Of a DNA stretch of 64,000 nt, positions 35,169 to 48,454 are shown piece after piece. The translations under genes were made by a program, and so were the position numbers. The stretch spans positions 5,300,264 through 5,364,263 of the forward strand of contig JAQFVV010012434.1 in the NCBI GenBank assembly GCA_028023455.1, given 5' to 3'. Under the pieces are notes generated by a model. That model did no database searches and was not told the DNA's origin. It saw nothing but the letters and a program-made list of their open reading frames with translations. Position 1 is the stretch's first letter; each line of letters starts with the position of its first letter. This DNA comes from Epiperipatus broadwayi. Lineage: Eukaryota; Onychophora; Udeonychophora; Euonychophora; Peripatidae.

Positions 35169-36240
35169 GACTAATAACAATTACTTTTTAAAAAGTTAAT
35201 TTTTTTTTAAAGTAAAATAGCTTTAATAGTAAAAAAGCAAAATAATTTTAGCACTATTAATTACTTGCCATCAAACATATCCCTTCCATCATTCCATTCT
35301 ATACTCTTCTCCAAATCTTCTATATTTTAAATACTAATGAGAATAAGATTATATATTAATTTTGATGTTATACACACATGCCCTCCATCAACATAAGTCT
35401 CATAATTTTTTCATCTTTCTAAAAGCATATCCCCTTCCCCTAATTCTGTTTTCTTTCTAAATAAATATTTTTTTCTAACTTGACTTTTTCTAGTGTTTTA
35501 GTGCAGTGATGAACTCTATATATTGGAATCAATTTTCAGCAGAGAGAGAAAAAATCAGTTTGGTTAGAAAATCAAACTGATGAGCTCAAACTGTACTTGG
35601 GTGCTTAAAATGTCACATGACCCTTGAGTAACTAATTATATGATTATTATATTCAAATTATTTCATTCATTTATTTTTAAACCTACATCTCAAAAACTGT
35701 CAATCTTTTATCCTCTTTTTAATCATCCAAGTGTTTCCACTCTAAATAAGATATCTAAAAGCCCTCTATCTGAACTCTTGTACCAATAACTTTTTTTATT
35801 TATTAAAATTATATTTTAGCTATTTTCATTTTAATTTTTACTTGCTAGTTTTGTGTTTGGAAATCACTAACTTACATTATGATTTTCAAGTCAATCACTA
35901 TTATATTTTAAGTATTTAATCTCATATATTTTGTTCACATTCATTTTTTCTTCTTTCTTTTTTATCCCTAACTGTATTAATAAAGTCAGAAAGCTAACAA
36001 ATTTCATCTTTTTAAAGTTTATCCTCATCAAAATAACACTCATTTTGCATTTCATTATACTGTATTTTAAATGAAATCAGGGATAAACTGTAGTCATACC
36101 TTCAATGATTAACTAAGTAATCTGCTTTATATTTTTAAATTAATTCTATTTTTCAAATCTATTTTTCTCTTAAAAGTAAATCAATTTACTCAGTTCTTTT
36201 TTTTTTTTTTTTAATTTCACTCTGCAATAATTCTAGTATT
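35169..36240. other. FBXL7 intron, unassigned
   Basis: AT-rich sequence with pyrimidine tracts. No element was recognised before the SINE at 36255. Confidence 0.5.
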
Positions 36241-36380
36241 ACCAGGTGTATCTTTTTTTTTTCAAATGTCATAGCATTGGCCGGGAGGCGAACCCACAAC
36301 CATCTGCAACCAACTATTTGCTTGCAAGGCAGCTGCGATGACCTCTCAGCTAACAACACTTGACTTACCTCGTGTATCTT
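36241..36380 (-). mobile_element. tRNA-derived SINE with target duplication
   Basis: The minus strand shows TTAGCTGAGAGGTCATC (A-box-like) and GGTTCGCCTCCCGGCCAATG (B-box-like), a tail TGCTATGACATTTG and an A-run. The flanks ACCAGGTGTATCTT (36241-36254) and ACCTCGTGTATCTT (36367-36380) agree at 12 of 14 bases, a target duplication. Compared with the 2658 copy it has about 13 extra bases between the boxes (a duplicated CAACCA-like stretch). Confidence 0.8.
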
Positions 36381-37044
36381 TAGTTCTATTTTGTCTAAAA
36401 TTCAAACTATTTTCATGTAATATCTAATGTATCAAAAGTTAGACATACATGATTTTAGTGTAATCTTTTTACAATTTTTATATTTTATTGCATTAAGTCT
36501 TTTCACTAGTTGAGTTATATCCTGAAAAAAAAATCTACAAAATATTTATCTTATCAACAAATTCTTTCAAATCCTATAAACTTACTAATTCATGCAGAAT
36601 ACCAACAGATTTTCTATATTTTGGCATTTTTGATCTTAGTCATAGTTTTTTATAATCTTTTTCCCATTATTTAAAAGCTATTTTATTCTCATCTAATTCA
36701 ATTTTTAAATAAATTTAATTGAAGTTTATTTTTATTTAATATTAATCTTTTTTTTTCCTTTTTTTATTGTAAATAAACTAATATTCTTTATTTTGTTAAT
36801 TATTTTATTTCTGCCAATCTGTTTTATCTAAATAAAGTTTTTTAGTTGTCATGTAGCAACTTAGGCCTATATATTATTGCAGTTTATTTTTGTAAATTTT
36901 TCTATTTGATTTAAGCAGTTTGGTGAATAATCTTTTTACATTTTTTTTTTCATATTTAATAATCATTAAAAATCTCTAAAACATTTAAAAACTAATCTGA
37001 TATTAGATCTACATAAAGATGCAAGAACTTAAGTTTTTGTTTTA

Positions 37045-37195
37045 GTTTCAGATATTAGTTTGAATAGTGTAAATGGGGGAAAAGTGGATACTAGATGTAT
37101 AAGTGCATTAGGTTCAGTTTTGAATTCTAATCTTCACTGACATAAGCAAAAGCAAGAAATTAATCTAGAGTTGGGATTTCAGTTTTTATTAACTA
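37045..37195 (+). mobile_element. SINE-like dispersed repeat, copy 1
   Basis: GTTTTGAATTCTAATCTTCA followed by an AAGCAAAAGCAAGAAATTAA stretch aligns with 38265-38380 (+) and with the minus strand of 52905-53030 and 53255-53340. GGTTYTGAATYC resembles a degenerate B box. The class is uncertain. Confidence 0.5.
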
Positions 37196-38264
37196 TTCAA
37201 ATGTAAAGATGGCTTTAGATAAGAGTGAAATTAAACAGTCTTAAAAATATTTAAAAAAGTTGATGTAATAATATAATCAATTCATTTCTAATCCTTGGAT
37301 TACTTTTTGAACTTTTATAAATTTTTTTCTATACAACAGATTTCTTTATATTCTTGCTAAAATAATTTTTACTTTCTATTTGCAATGATAACCAAATATT
37401 AAATAATCTGAACTTGCTTTCAACCAGAGAATATAACATTAAAATGTATAAAATTATTTTCTCAATCTATATTTATCTTTATCTAACATTCTTTAAAATT
37501 ATTTTTTACTTATGTAAGTTTAATATTATCTCTCTAGGAAGTATTTGCTAATGAACTAAAGTATATAGTTACATAAGATTTTTTTAAACATATTTTATTT
37601 AATTTTTATTTTAGATTTTTATTCTAATAAAGAATTGTGTACATTAATATGAATTTTTATTCATTCATTCCTTTTTCTCTTATTGTTTTCTTTTAATCTT
37701 TTTAAACATTTGAATCAATGCTATCGCTAAGATATTGTGTTCCTCACTCTATTTTGAATCAGCAGCAATTTATCCCAAGTTTTTTTTTGTTGCCTAAGTT
37801 TGTATGTGTGTATGTGTATTTTTTGTTTATATATATATTTAAATCAGTTATTCATTATTATTAACATTATTATTCTTTATCAGTCCTTGTTATTTATATT
37901 TTTTATTTCTAACTTGTAATCAACAGTTTTTTCTTTTGTTTTGCACATGATTCAAACTCTTTGTTAGTCTTATAAAATATTTATCAATACATAATTTCAC
38001 TGTTTCAGCTCACTATAGCATAAACAAAAGCAGTCTTTTTTTTATCTCTACTCCAATGCCATCTATTATAAATTTGTGATAGGAATGCAGTTTATTAGTC
38101 TCCATTTGTAGATTTGTTTCTGTTTGTTTTTTGTTTTTTATGAATGAAGACTTTAAATGCAAAACCATATTAACAAATCAATTGTTTATCTGACATAATT
38201 ATATAAGCAAGTGTGCTTGTGAACAAAACATTAGGGTTTTTACCTTTCCATTTTTGAAATAAGC

Positions 38265-38385
38265 TTAACAGTAAAAGGAGATGGCTGCCAGATACATTAC
38301 TAAACTGTTTCTAGCTTTGAATCTCAAATCTTCATTAATAAAAGCAAAATCAAGAAATCAGTCTGAGGATGAGAGTAATAAATTG
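38265..38385 (+). mobile_element. SINE-like dispersed repeat, copy 2
   Basis: AGCTTTGAATCTCAAATCTT, then CATTAATAAAAGCAAAATCA and AGAAATCAGTCTGAGGAT. It shares these blocks in order with the copies at 37045, 52905 and 53255. Confidence 0.55.
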
Positions 38386-39054
38386 TATTCTATCTGATAA
38401 TCACTTATTACTCATAATTAGTTATAAAAACTTTCAAAACAGCTTTCAATCTAACCCTAACTAATCACTGTTTTATTCATCTCTGATTCTCACACTTATT
38501 TGCATCAGTTGTGTTTATTATTATATCCCTAGACTTTATAAATTTTTGTCATATTTATTCACTTCTACATTTTGTTTCTTATACTTTACAATTTTATTTT
38601 TTATTTTTAACAATTAATTATTCAACTTCTCTGTTTAATTCAGCATTTTAATATTTTGTTTATCTTCTTTTATAATGCTTTCTAAATATGATGACTTTAG
38701 ATTTTAAATGATATTTAAGTGACTATTTAAAATATTTTATGAATGCATAAATTATAATAAAAAATGTGATGAATGAAATTGAAGCATCAAGGAATAGTTG
38801 ACATTAAAAAAATTATATATGTGTTTATAGGACTGAGAAATATTGTTCTATGTTTGAGGTTAATTACAAAATTAATAGAAAAGATATTATACAAAAAAAC
38901 ATAATTTTAATAATTTATCATAACAATAATTAAGATAAATATTAAGGCAACAATATAAATATGAGGAATTTTAGAAATATGTTATTTTAAAAAAATTAAA
39001 AACATAATTCTCAGGAATTAATTAAATATAATTCAATTCATCCACTAATATAAT

Positions 39055-39265
39055 AATTAATAGTAGTTTTCGGTTATGCATACTATGGCCACTAGGTCAT
39101 GCTGCAGCACCACCAAGTGATAAATTTCTATCCAAAAATGGCTGAAATTGATGAAAAATTAAAACACCATTTTTGAATAAAAATTTATCACTTGCAGGCT
39201 TCTTGGTGGTGCTGCAGCATTGCCTAGTGGCCAAAGTATGCATAAGTAAAAACTACCTAATTAAT
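39055..39265. mobile_element. palindromic MITE with about 90-bp arms
   Basis: The left arm (39055-39140) and right arm (39167-39265) are reverse complements with small gaps. CTAGGTCATGCTGCAGCACC pairs with GGTGCTGCAGCATTGCCTAG, and ATAAATTTCTATCCAAAAAT with its partner at 39169-39188. The right arm has an extra GCAGGCTTC. A TAATTAA at each outer edge may be a target duplication. It has no ORF. It lies inside the presumed FBXL7 intron. Confidence 0.8.
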
Positions 39266-39269
39266 TTGT

Positions 39270-41500
39270 TATTAGTAACTGTTATTGTGAAAATAATTTA
39301 TTTAAGTGATAACTTTGCTTCTACTTTATTTTTTATTGCAGAGGCATTTTTATATAGATAATCTCTTTTATTTAAAATAAGTTTATGTTGTTATTGGAAT
39401 ATTAAGAATAACTTTTACTCTTTTTTTAAGTACTTATTTAATAGAAAGTATTCAAATTTTATCTTCTTTTTTTTCAACTTCTTTTATTTATCTTTTATTC
39501 AACATATTAATTCACTCATTGTATTTTATATTTACATTCACTATTGAATATTTAATTATTTATTTTAATTTATACTTATCTTAGTTTAATGTTATGTTTA
39601 TGTCATTTTTATCCTGGAAGATTTTTAATTTGCACAATGCTCCTTTTTTAACTCTTCTAATAATATATTTTCAAAAAAATTTTAAAAAGAAAAATATCAA
39701 TAAGTTGATTTTTTAAAAATTTATATAGCCCATCATAGAGGAGAAAAAAACCTCTTTTAATTCATCTCAATCAAAATTAATCACACACAAACAAGATTAT
39801 GTAATTATGGATATAAATAAATATTAAAAGTAATACTTTTACTTTTTTACAAATTTAATCGTAACTACCATGGCAGGCAGTTCTGGCATGGTCCTTCAAT
39901 TGTGAAAACAAACAAAAAGCAAAAAAGGGTTTTTTCCCCCTAAAGAGACTTTGCAACACATGGAGAATTAACAGCAATGTAAGAACAAGCAGATAGTTAT
40001 TAAAAGTCTTTTTTATATTAACTTAATATATTTACATTTCCCAATAAAAATCCTTAACAACTGAGCCAATGGAAATATTATGTTTGTAGAATAAAATTTT
40101 GTTAATATTTTCATTCAATTCTTACTTAATTAATTAAAAGTAAATATTTTCTACTATAATCTGAATTATTTTTCTGAAATAATTAATATTTCATAAATAT
40201 TTTGTGAAAAAAATAATAAATATGTAAAAAAGGGTTAGCAAATTAATTAAAAAGCTAATACATAAATATTTTTATATAGATGATCACATATTTAAATTTA
40301 GAATTCATTTGTTAAAGAGTATATTTTTTATTTTAATTTAACTCATAGATAGTGTTTGCCAAAGATTTTCATATACAGCTTTTAATTACTTTCAAATCAC
40401 AAATTTTTATTTTATTTTTACTATTTTATGGTTATCAAGAAAAACATACAGTATGATGCTGCCCTCTTTTTAATTATTTTATAACTAATAAATCAATATT
40501 TAAATTTAAAGTTATAACAATAAGATAAGACTACCTTCCAAGGAACTGATTGGTTGTTTCTCATTCTCTACACAAGAGAGTGCATGTCAACAATTTTGGT
40601 AGTTCTAAGTTCTTTGTTTTGATTTTTTAAATGAAAATGTATGTTGTAGAGTATTTTTTACATATTTATTATTATTTTCATAAAATATGTGTTAAAATGC
40701 AATTATTTTAGAAGAATTGTTCAGATTTTAGTAAAAATTATTTAGTTTTATATGAAAGTAAATTGAGAAAGAAATCAATGATGTAGGCTGTATTTTTAAT
40801 AGGTTGAGAAAAGTACATTTTATGTTGCTCGCTATAGATTATTTTTATCAATTGTAAATAAAAATTTATTTTTGAAAAAACTTTTATTTACTTTAATAAT
40901 CTGCCATATTATTAATTTACTTTTTAGAAACTAAACTAAAAACAAGTATAATTTTAAAAGACAAATATATTTTTCATGCTGTTTCTATAATTGACTAATC
41001 AAAAGTTTACAACTTTAATTCTCTTGGCCAATAGAATTTTGGAACTATGAAAGGCTTAAACTAATCAAGAAATAATGTTGTTAGTTTTCTTGATGTTAAA
41101 ATTTGAATTTTTATACAAAGTCATTTTATTTTTATGAATTCATATTCTATATGCTTTTATTTAACTTACTGGTTTTTTTTTTAATGTCTAAATAAAATTT
41201 CAATTTTGACTCAATTATCAATTTCTGATTCAATTTCTATACATTTGTTCTTTAATTTGCAAATAATTTTAACAAAAAAATTAGCAAAATTTTTTATTTT
41301 TAATGTTATGTGTAATGTTAATACTATAGGTATCTTGCAATTCTCCTTATAATTTGAAAGTGAATGATCCATTGAAAATTGGGTTAATTGACTTTTTTAT
41401 TTATTTTCTGTATATGCTTTTATTTAACTTATGCTGTCCTTTAAACTTTCTGTCAAGATAAAATCAAATTTAAATAGATTCATTTTATTTTATAATTCAG
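39270..41500. other. FBXL7 intron, unassigned AT-rich DNA
   Basis: No homology or structural repeat was recognised. A short less AT-rich patch (ACCATGGCAGGCAGTTCTGG, about 39868) stands alone. Confidence 0.5.
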
Positions 41501-41509
41501 TATTATATA

Positions 41510-44250
41510 TTGTCACCTCAACTTTCTCCGCGCACTCTTTTACTTATTCAGCCTCAATAAACTCTCATTTATTTCAAGTAGCTAGTCAATTGAATTTTAT
41601 ACTTTAGGATCAAATATACCAGGGGCACAAAATTGCAGCTATAAATTGTAATGCCCACCAGAGATCATCATCATTAGTCATATTTAGGACTATAGAAGAT
41701 ACTGGAGAAAGTAATTAAATTGTCTCTCAAAAAAAAAAATCACAATTACAATAATATTGATAAAACCATTCAATCTATACAGTCTTAATTTCAAACCTAG
41801 CATTATTCAGGCAAATATTTCATGATAAATTTATTATAAAATTCCTAATAATGAGACAACTTTCTTCCACAGCTTTATTATAAATATCTGATCTCGAGTG
41901 GTAACTACAGAAAATACTATATACAGTTCTCATTTATATCTGACTGGAAATAACTCAGTAATTAATGCAGAGAACTCATAATCTATATTCATAATATAAA
42001 ATTATCATTTAATTCAATATTAGATAAAAATTATCACAAATAAATCCTCCCCATTTAATTCTATTACTTTATTTTTCGTTCTCAGCATCTATCACTTTCA
42101 ATAGCTACAATTATATAACACGAATGTCTGTGTTATGTTCTCTAATCTGAGAATCTCTAATCTTATTTCTCTAACATACATATATCTGTCGATCAATTAT
42201 CAATTCATGATCCCTATTTTAATAATACAACAATTTTATTATAATGTGCTACTTGACTTCCAAACTAGCTCTTAGACTAATAATTGAACTGCTCTTTCTC
42301 AAGGTCTAGATCTGTCAAGAGGTGCCCATATAAACGATTACACTGTAATGGATATGATTCCATATATGCAAAATAAATTTTAATACGAGTTTAATAGTGG
42401 GAATCACTCTAAACACCGAGAGCAGGAAAGGGATTTTATGTCTGCTCCCAATATTCACAACATTACAATGAATCAAAAGATTAAATTTGTTAAACTTAAC
42501 TCAACTATTCCCTGTCATTTTATTCAGTCATTTCTAATTTATTGACCAAATTTTAATTAATAACCTTAATAATTTTATTTTGCTAAAGTAAACTATGGAA
42601 GTAAACCATGGACATCAATCAGATAAATCAATCAAAATTTACTTATGAAAGCAAAGTACGGAAACAAATCATAAAATCAGATTATGCAAATTAATGGTGA
42701 AAATAAATTATGTGAAAATGAAGTTTATAAAAGTGACTTATATAAAAATTATGTAAATCGAATATAGAAATATTCGATAAAATCTATATTGTAAATCAAT
42801 CATGGAAATAAATTATCAATATAAAATTAACTATGTGAATCGAATATGGAAACAATATGATAATGACTACTGCAAATCGATCTTGAAAATAAAGTATCAT
42901 TATAAAATAAATAATTAATTTAAATATGAACTAATATTACCTTAATATAGATAGGTGCTGGATATATAGGTTCTGGAGATTTTTGAAACATCAAACACAA
43001 AACACAATATAATCTTATAACAATAATAAACTTTTATTACATTAACAATAATGATAAAATAAAAACACACTAAATTATAATATTGTTACACACAAATATA
43101 CGATTCCGATCTATTCAGGATTATTATTCGAATATATGTTTGAATTAACTAATTTCCTGGATGACTCACTTCTTGTTTTGACCCATTCATTTATTAAATA
43201 AATAATTAATAATAATAATAAATACAAACGCTGGAAACAGAATTCCGGATATTTTAGCTTTAAGAAAACTTATCTTGAAAGAGAAGAAAACCTATAAATT
43301 TCTACCTCCCCCCTTTTTATTGTAAACATTGTCCATTGGACTATTCCAAAATAATATATTCGCTTCAATTATTTTAACTAACAATGTGAAATAATCTTAC
43401 ATTTCTAAACCCTTTTATCAAGCAATAATTTTCACATTTCCAATGAAGAAGGATTATATGTCATAAAATTACCCTACTAATTCTGCAAACGGGTTTAAAT
43501 TCAAAACCCACACTTTTACATTCATGCTTGTCAGATCTTTACGTTTTGACTGTATATCTTAATAGGTCAGTATGTCCATTCAGCTTGACGACCTCAATTT
43601 ACCATCATTCAAAAAAAATCAACACAGATCGGTTAGTTTATTAATTAAAATCTTTGTCATTCTTCATCATACATATACATCTGACTGAATCCTTATCCTT
43701 TCAGGGCAACTTTATTCTGTCCCATGTAAGAAAACTCTCTTCATATCACACATCACCATGCAGTATCTATAACGTGCACACAGCCACGTCTTGATAAGGG
43801 AAATAAACAAAAACAACAACATCAACTTCAAACTTAAACTATTTGCTTGAGCCAGAGAGAGAGATCTTTTCTTAAGATCCAGGATCGTGTAAAGAGCTTC
43901 TCTTAGACACCTATTCCCTATATTGGCATGCAACATTTTCTACACTTAAACAGTAACTTTATTAATAATTCCCTATCTTAACAAATAAATGGAGTGAAAC
44001 TTAGTCATCTCCGACTGCCATGGTATATATATCATGAGACAGCCATTTCCCATCTATTGGGTGGTAGGATAACTTGACATCAGTAATGACAAGCATTTAT
44101 AGCTTTATATATGCCCACATATACATTGATTCCAGCCTAGATAAATGACAAAGACTAACCAAATCCCGAATCAAACATCTATGAATTATTTCAATTTTAA
44201 ACAGTCAAGCCAACAACACACCTAACATTTATATTAATAACAGATCAACA
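41510..44250. other. compositionally distinct intronic segment, possible old element
   Basis: Compared with both sides this stretch has more C and less T-run sequence. It contains TGTCACCTCAACTTTCTCCG near 41510 and CCTCAATAAACTCTC near 41560 (a polyadenylation-like signal), which could suggest an LTR, but no matching second LTR, primer site or coding domain was found. A degenerate short tandem motif built on variants of TATGGAAATAAA and AATCGAATATGGAAA runs through about 42590-42900. The function is unknown. Confidence 0.35.
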
Positions 44251-47200
44251 ATACTTTAGCATAATTATGGGCTTTATGACCATCCTCTAACTCTTCATAT
44301 TTACTATTAAGCACAAATTAAAATTTTGTTAAGAATAATAAAAATATTTATATCATTTCTCTCTTTACTTTTAAATTTAAATTTACGTGAGCATCTATAC
44401 TTAAATGGTATCAAAATCATTTTTTTTCTTTCCTTCAAACATTTTAAACATAAACAAAATATTAAATTAAATAATCTAGTGATTAGAGTGTGACATAGCA
44501 TATAAACAAAATGAAATAATAATAAAAAACAAAAAAACAAATGACAGATTATATAAACGAAATAAAATAAAGAATAAATATCAACATTACAGATAGTCTC
44601 TTTTAAATTTCTTTTTCTTTCACTGTCCATCAATCAATACATTCAGTTCATTTTACTTGAGATAGCTATATACTTGCACATCAGACAGTTATTTTAATTA
44701 AATGTGTATAAGACACACAGATAGTCATTTGAATCAAGATAGATAAAAAAACGTAGATAGTTATTTTAAATCAAAAGTGTAGCTACAGGAGAATTAATAA
44801 ATTTTAAAAGAGTTCTGTTGGTTACCTTCCATTTGATGAGTTCTTCCTGGATTTGAATTCACTTTGTTTTCCTTTCCTCTTCTTTTCCATTTAAAGGTTC
44901 AAATTATACAACAAGCAGTTTCTGATTACTAACATGAATCAACTTTTAAAACATTATACAGAAGATTGCTGCAGTTGTTTCAAATGAATTTTAAACAGCC
45001 AAATAATTATTATAATCTGAATTGGTCTTTTAATTTGATAAAAGAAATTTGACAATTCTCTCCTTGCAGGAAATTTTATAAGCAGACTGGATAAATTGTG
45101 ATATTCAGCAGAAAATATCTTATCAAAAGTTGACTTCTTCATAATTGATTTGAGAAAAAGAGATATGCACCATTTATAGATGAATTAGAAATTCATATTT
45201 TGGTATACTATAAAACCCAAATACATTATTCAATTCTGAGAAAGAAAATTTAAAACTTGGAAAAAAAAAAACCTTTAGAGATATTAATTTTTAGTTAGTT
45301 AGCCCAGTTCTCAATCAGCAAAAGTTTCTCTTCCATTTACTTTTTTTTCAGTTTTTATAGGATAAAGAGAAAAAGAAAACATATGTTACCCCCCCCCCCA
45401 GTGGTTCCTCTTCAAGTCTAATTAAAAAATCCCCACTCAGAATGAACAATAACTCTTTCTAAAGTGTTACTTTTTTAACAACTTTGTCTGATCTGAAACC
45501 AGATCTCTTTAATTAACACATTGTCGATTAATTTATGGAAAATTAGTTAAAGAAGATATAATTGAAAACATAAGCTTGCTAACACTTTTTTTGGTCAAAC
45601 AAAGGTTACATTCATTTAATCTAAATAATTTCTTATTTAGATTTACATTTTTAATAATTTAAAAAAAAATTATGTCAGTTTCTATAAAGGAAAGAAAAAA
45701 ATCAAACCCGTATCACACATACATACCTGTGCAGAACATGTTATAGAAAACTGATTATTCAGACTATGTGAACATAAAATATTCATCATAATTTCCTATA
45801 ATTACAAGCATAAAATCAATTATAATTTCTGATAATCCTAAACATAAATATTCACTATAATACCCTATAACTTTAAACCTATTCTCCAGAAAGAAACTGT
45901 TAACTAAAGCTACTGACAATCAATTCAATCTTAATTCTCATCAACTCTTTAGTAATAGACACTCTACACAAACACAAACTGTCTCTATATATGTTGCTTT
46001 TGAGCTATATAGCCATTACTTTCTCAAATAAAACCTAACTTTTCTTATAGCAAAAAAAATTTTTTTTTCCACAATTACTTCATTTTATAGATGGTAATAA
46101 ACCAAAAGGCTACAATATATATATAACTAAAAATTTAAAAAGAAATTTAAATGCTTTTATTCATATAAATGCACTGTAAAGTTAACTTTTTTTTTTTAGT
46201 TTTCACAAATGAAAGCATGAATGTGTTGTACTTAACATAAATAATTTTTTTCCCAAATATATAACAGTAAAATGACTAAAAAAAAGATATATTGTAATTA
46301 TTCTTTAATAAGAAGCCTGTAAAAATTGATAGAAAATAGAACTAAGACTATTTCTAAATATGATCACACCTTGTTTTTATTTGTGAAATATGAAGAAAAT
46401 TATTTTTTAATGCATTTATGTGATTACAAGTCTTTCTTTAATTTTTTTTTTAATATATATATATATTTTGAAGTATTATATTTCTTCAGTGGTTTGAAAT
46501 ACAATAAAATTTATTGGATTCAATAAAAATCATTTCTTTTCAATTTTTTTTTTCAATTCTTATAAATAAATAGACTCTTTTAAATATTTCACTACTTTAA
46601 CCTTGTTGAAACAGATAATATCAATAACTGATTCTTCTTTTTTTAAATTGCAATATATGCCAATATTATTTTTCTCTAAAATATACATATAGCTATAGAA
46701 AAACTTACAGTATAAATATCATTTATTTATTTTTTTCTTTCCTGTTTAATTTTCATTGATGGTATTGAATATAATTATTTTATTTGATGAAAATGCTAAA
46801 GATGAAAAAGTTTAAATTTGATCAAATATAATACAATTATTTTTATTATCACTAATATATTTATAATATAAAGTAAATATTAATAAACAAAGATTATGAA
46901 AATTAAATTTCACAACATTCACACACTTTTAATATATATACATTCACACATATATACTTTTAATTTTAATTACTAATTTATTTTTTCAGTCCAGATTTCA
47001 ATTATTCTTCAGTTAACTATAAACTTTCACATGCACTCACACAAACTTATAAACTTTGTAAATCTTTAAACCTTATTTATTTCAAATGATAAAATTCATT
47101 GCTATTAGTTTTTAATTTAGTATTATTTTTAAATTTCTAATTTAAATGTGTTCTTTTTATATTTAATATATAACCACCTAAACATTCACAGTAAAATATA

Positions 47201-47940
47201 GTAATCAATATCTCTCACTGCTGTCAAGGCAACCTTCACACCTTTTAATAGCAAGAATGGAAATCCATTCTTACTAATGGTCTATTGAATATATATGGAT
47301 ACTTAAAGATTGCAACTTGACTACAGAATATGAAATATTGATACATGTGTAAAAAAAACTTTTTTAAAAAATAAAAATATTTCAAGTTATAACAATATTG
47401 TATTAGAGTACATTGAAAATGTAAATATTAATATACAAATTTAAATATAATGTTAAATAGATATTCAAATAATAAATGCTATTATATTAAATGAGACATA
47501 CTCCTTATAATATGGTAATAACAAAGTGGTTGCCATTTTTTAATTGGGTTTCTTTATACATTAAAAAGATAGTCCTGAACAACTATTGAAGGAAGTTGTG
47601 AAAATAAGTGTGTCACGTTTAATATAATAGTATTTATTATTTGAATGATCTATTCGATGTTATATATTTTCATTACAAGGTTTAAAAATAAAAATTAATT
47701 TTTTTGCTTTGTAATATAAAAATCAATCTGTTAATAAATAATTCACAATAAATAATTGGATTGACTTATTTTCAGACCTTCTTCTGTAATTGTTCAAAAC
47801 AATCTTTTTAATATATAAAGTATAACCAATTTGAATGTGACTGCCACTTTCTTTTTCCCTTATTATCAGATGACTAGAGGGAGTGTATCTCATTTAATAA
47901 AAGAGCATTTACTGCTTGAATGATCTATTTAATGATATAT
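44250..47940. other. FBXL7 intron, AT-rich with homopolymers
   Basis: Contains an 11-base C run at 45389-45399 and many A/T runs. No coding or mobile-element homology was recognised. Confidence 0.5.
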
Positions 47941-47945
47941 ATTTT

Positions 47946-48450
47946 TACAATTTATTCAAACCACTTCAAACAATTTTTAGCAAAACTCTTTATTTGTACA
48001 TATACATACACCTACGTTTTGACTGACCTGCAGTCTTCTTCAGAGCTATGATATAATGAACAAAATAAAATACATAACTATATAATAACACTATAAAAAA
48101 ATGTAAACAATAAAAAACTAAAAACAAAATAATATATATATAAAGTTAGAAATACACATGTATAATTTATATTTATTTTCTATTTATGTTGTACATTTTA
48201 TTTTATATTGTTTTCTTTGGGTTTGATTATTTATTTCAGTTTTATTAGTTTTTTTAATATATTTTATTTTGTTTTTATTTTTTTATTGTTTACATTTTTT
48301 ATAGTGTTATTATACAGTTATGTATTTTATTTTGTTTATTATATCATAGCTCTGAAGAAGACTGCAGGTCAGTCGAAACATAGGTGTATGTATATGCACA
48401 AATAAAGAGTTTTGCTAAAAAGTGTTTGAAGTGATTTGGATAAATTGTAT
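47946..48450. mobile_element. palindromic element, family B, copy 1
   Basis: The left arm 47946-48119 and right arm 48283-48450 are long reverse complements with high identity: AGCAAAACTCTTTATTTG against CAAATAAAGAGTTTTGCT, and GACCTGCAGTCTTCTTCAGA against TCTGAAGAAGACTGCAGGTC. The AT-rich middle is about 160 bp. In each arm, read outwards, CTCTGAAGAAGACTGC-AGGT-CAGTC-GAAAC is followed by an AATAAAGAGTTTTGCTAAAA tail. It has no ORF beyond low-complexity reading. Two more copies are at 51986-52288 and 59100-60415. Confidence 0.85.
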
Positions 48451-48454
48451 TTAT

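Noticed and set aside
43712-43936. 74-codon minus-strand frame in the compositionally distinct segment
   Set aside because: No recognisable domain, no splice or start context; it may be element debris.
48208-48405. 65-codon hydrophobic frame (possible small membrane protein)
   Set aside because: It lies across the AT-rich middle and right arm of a palindromic element; hydrophobicity comes from T-rich codons.
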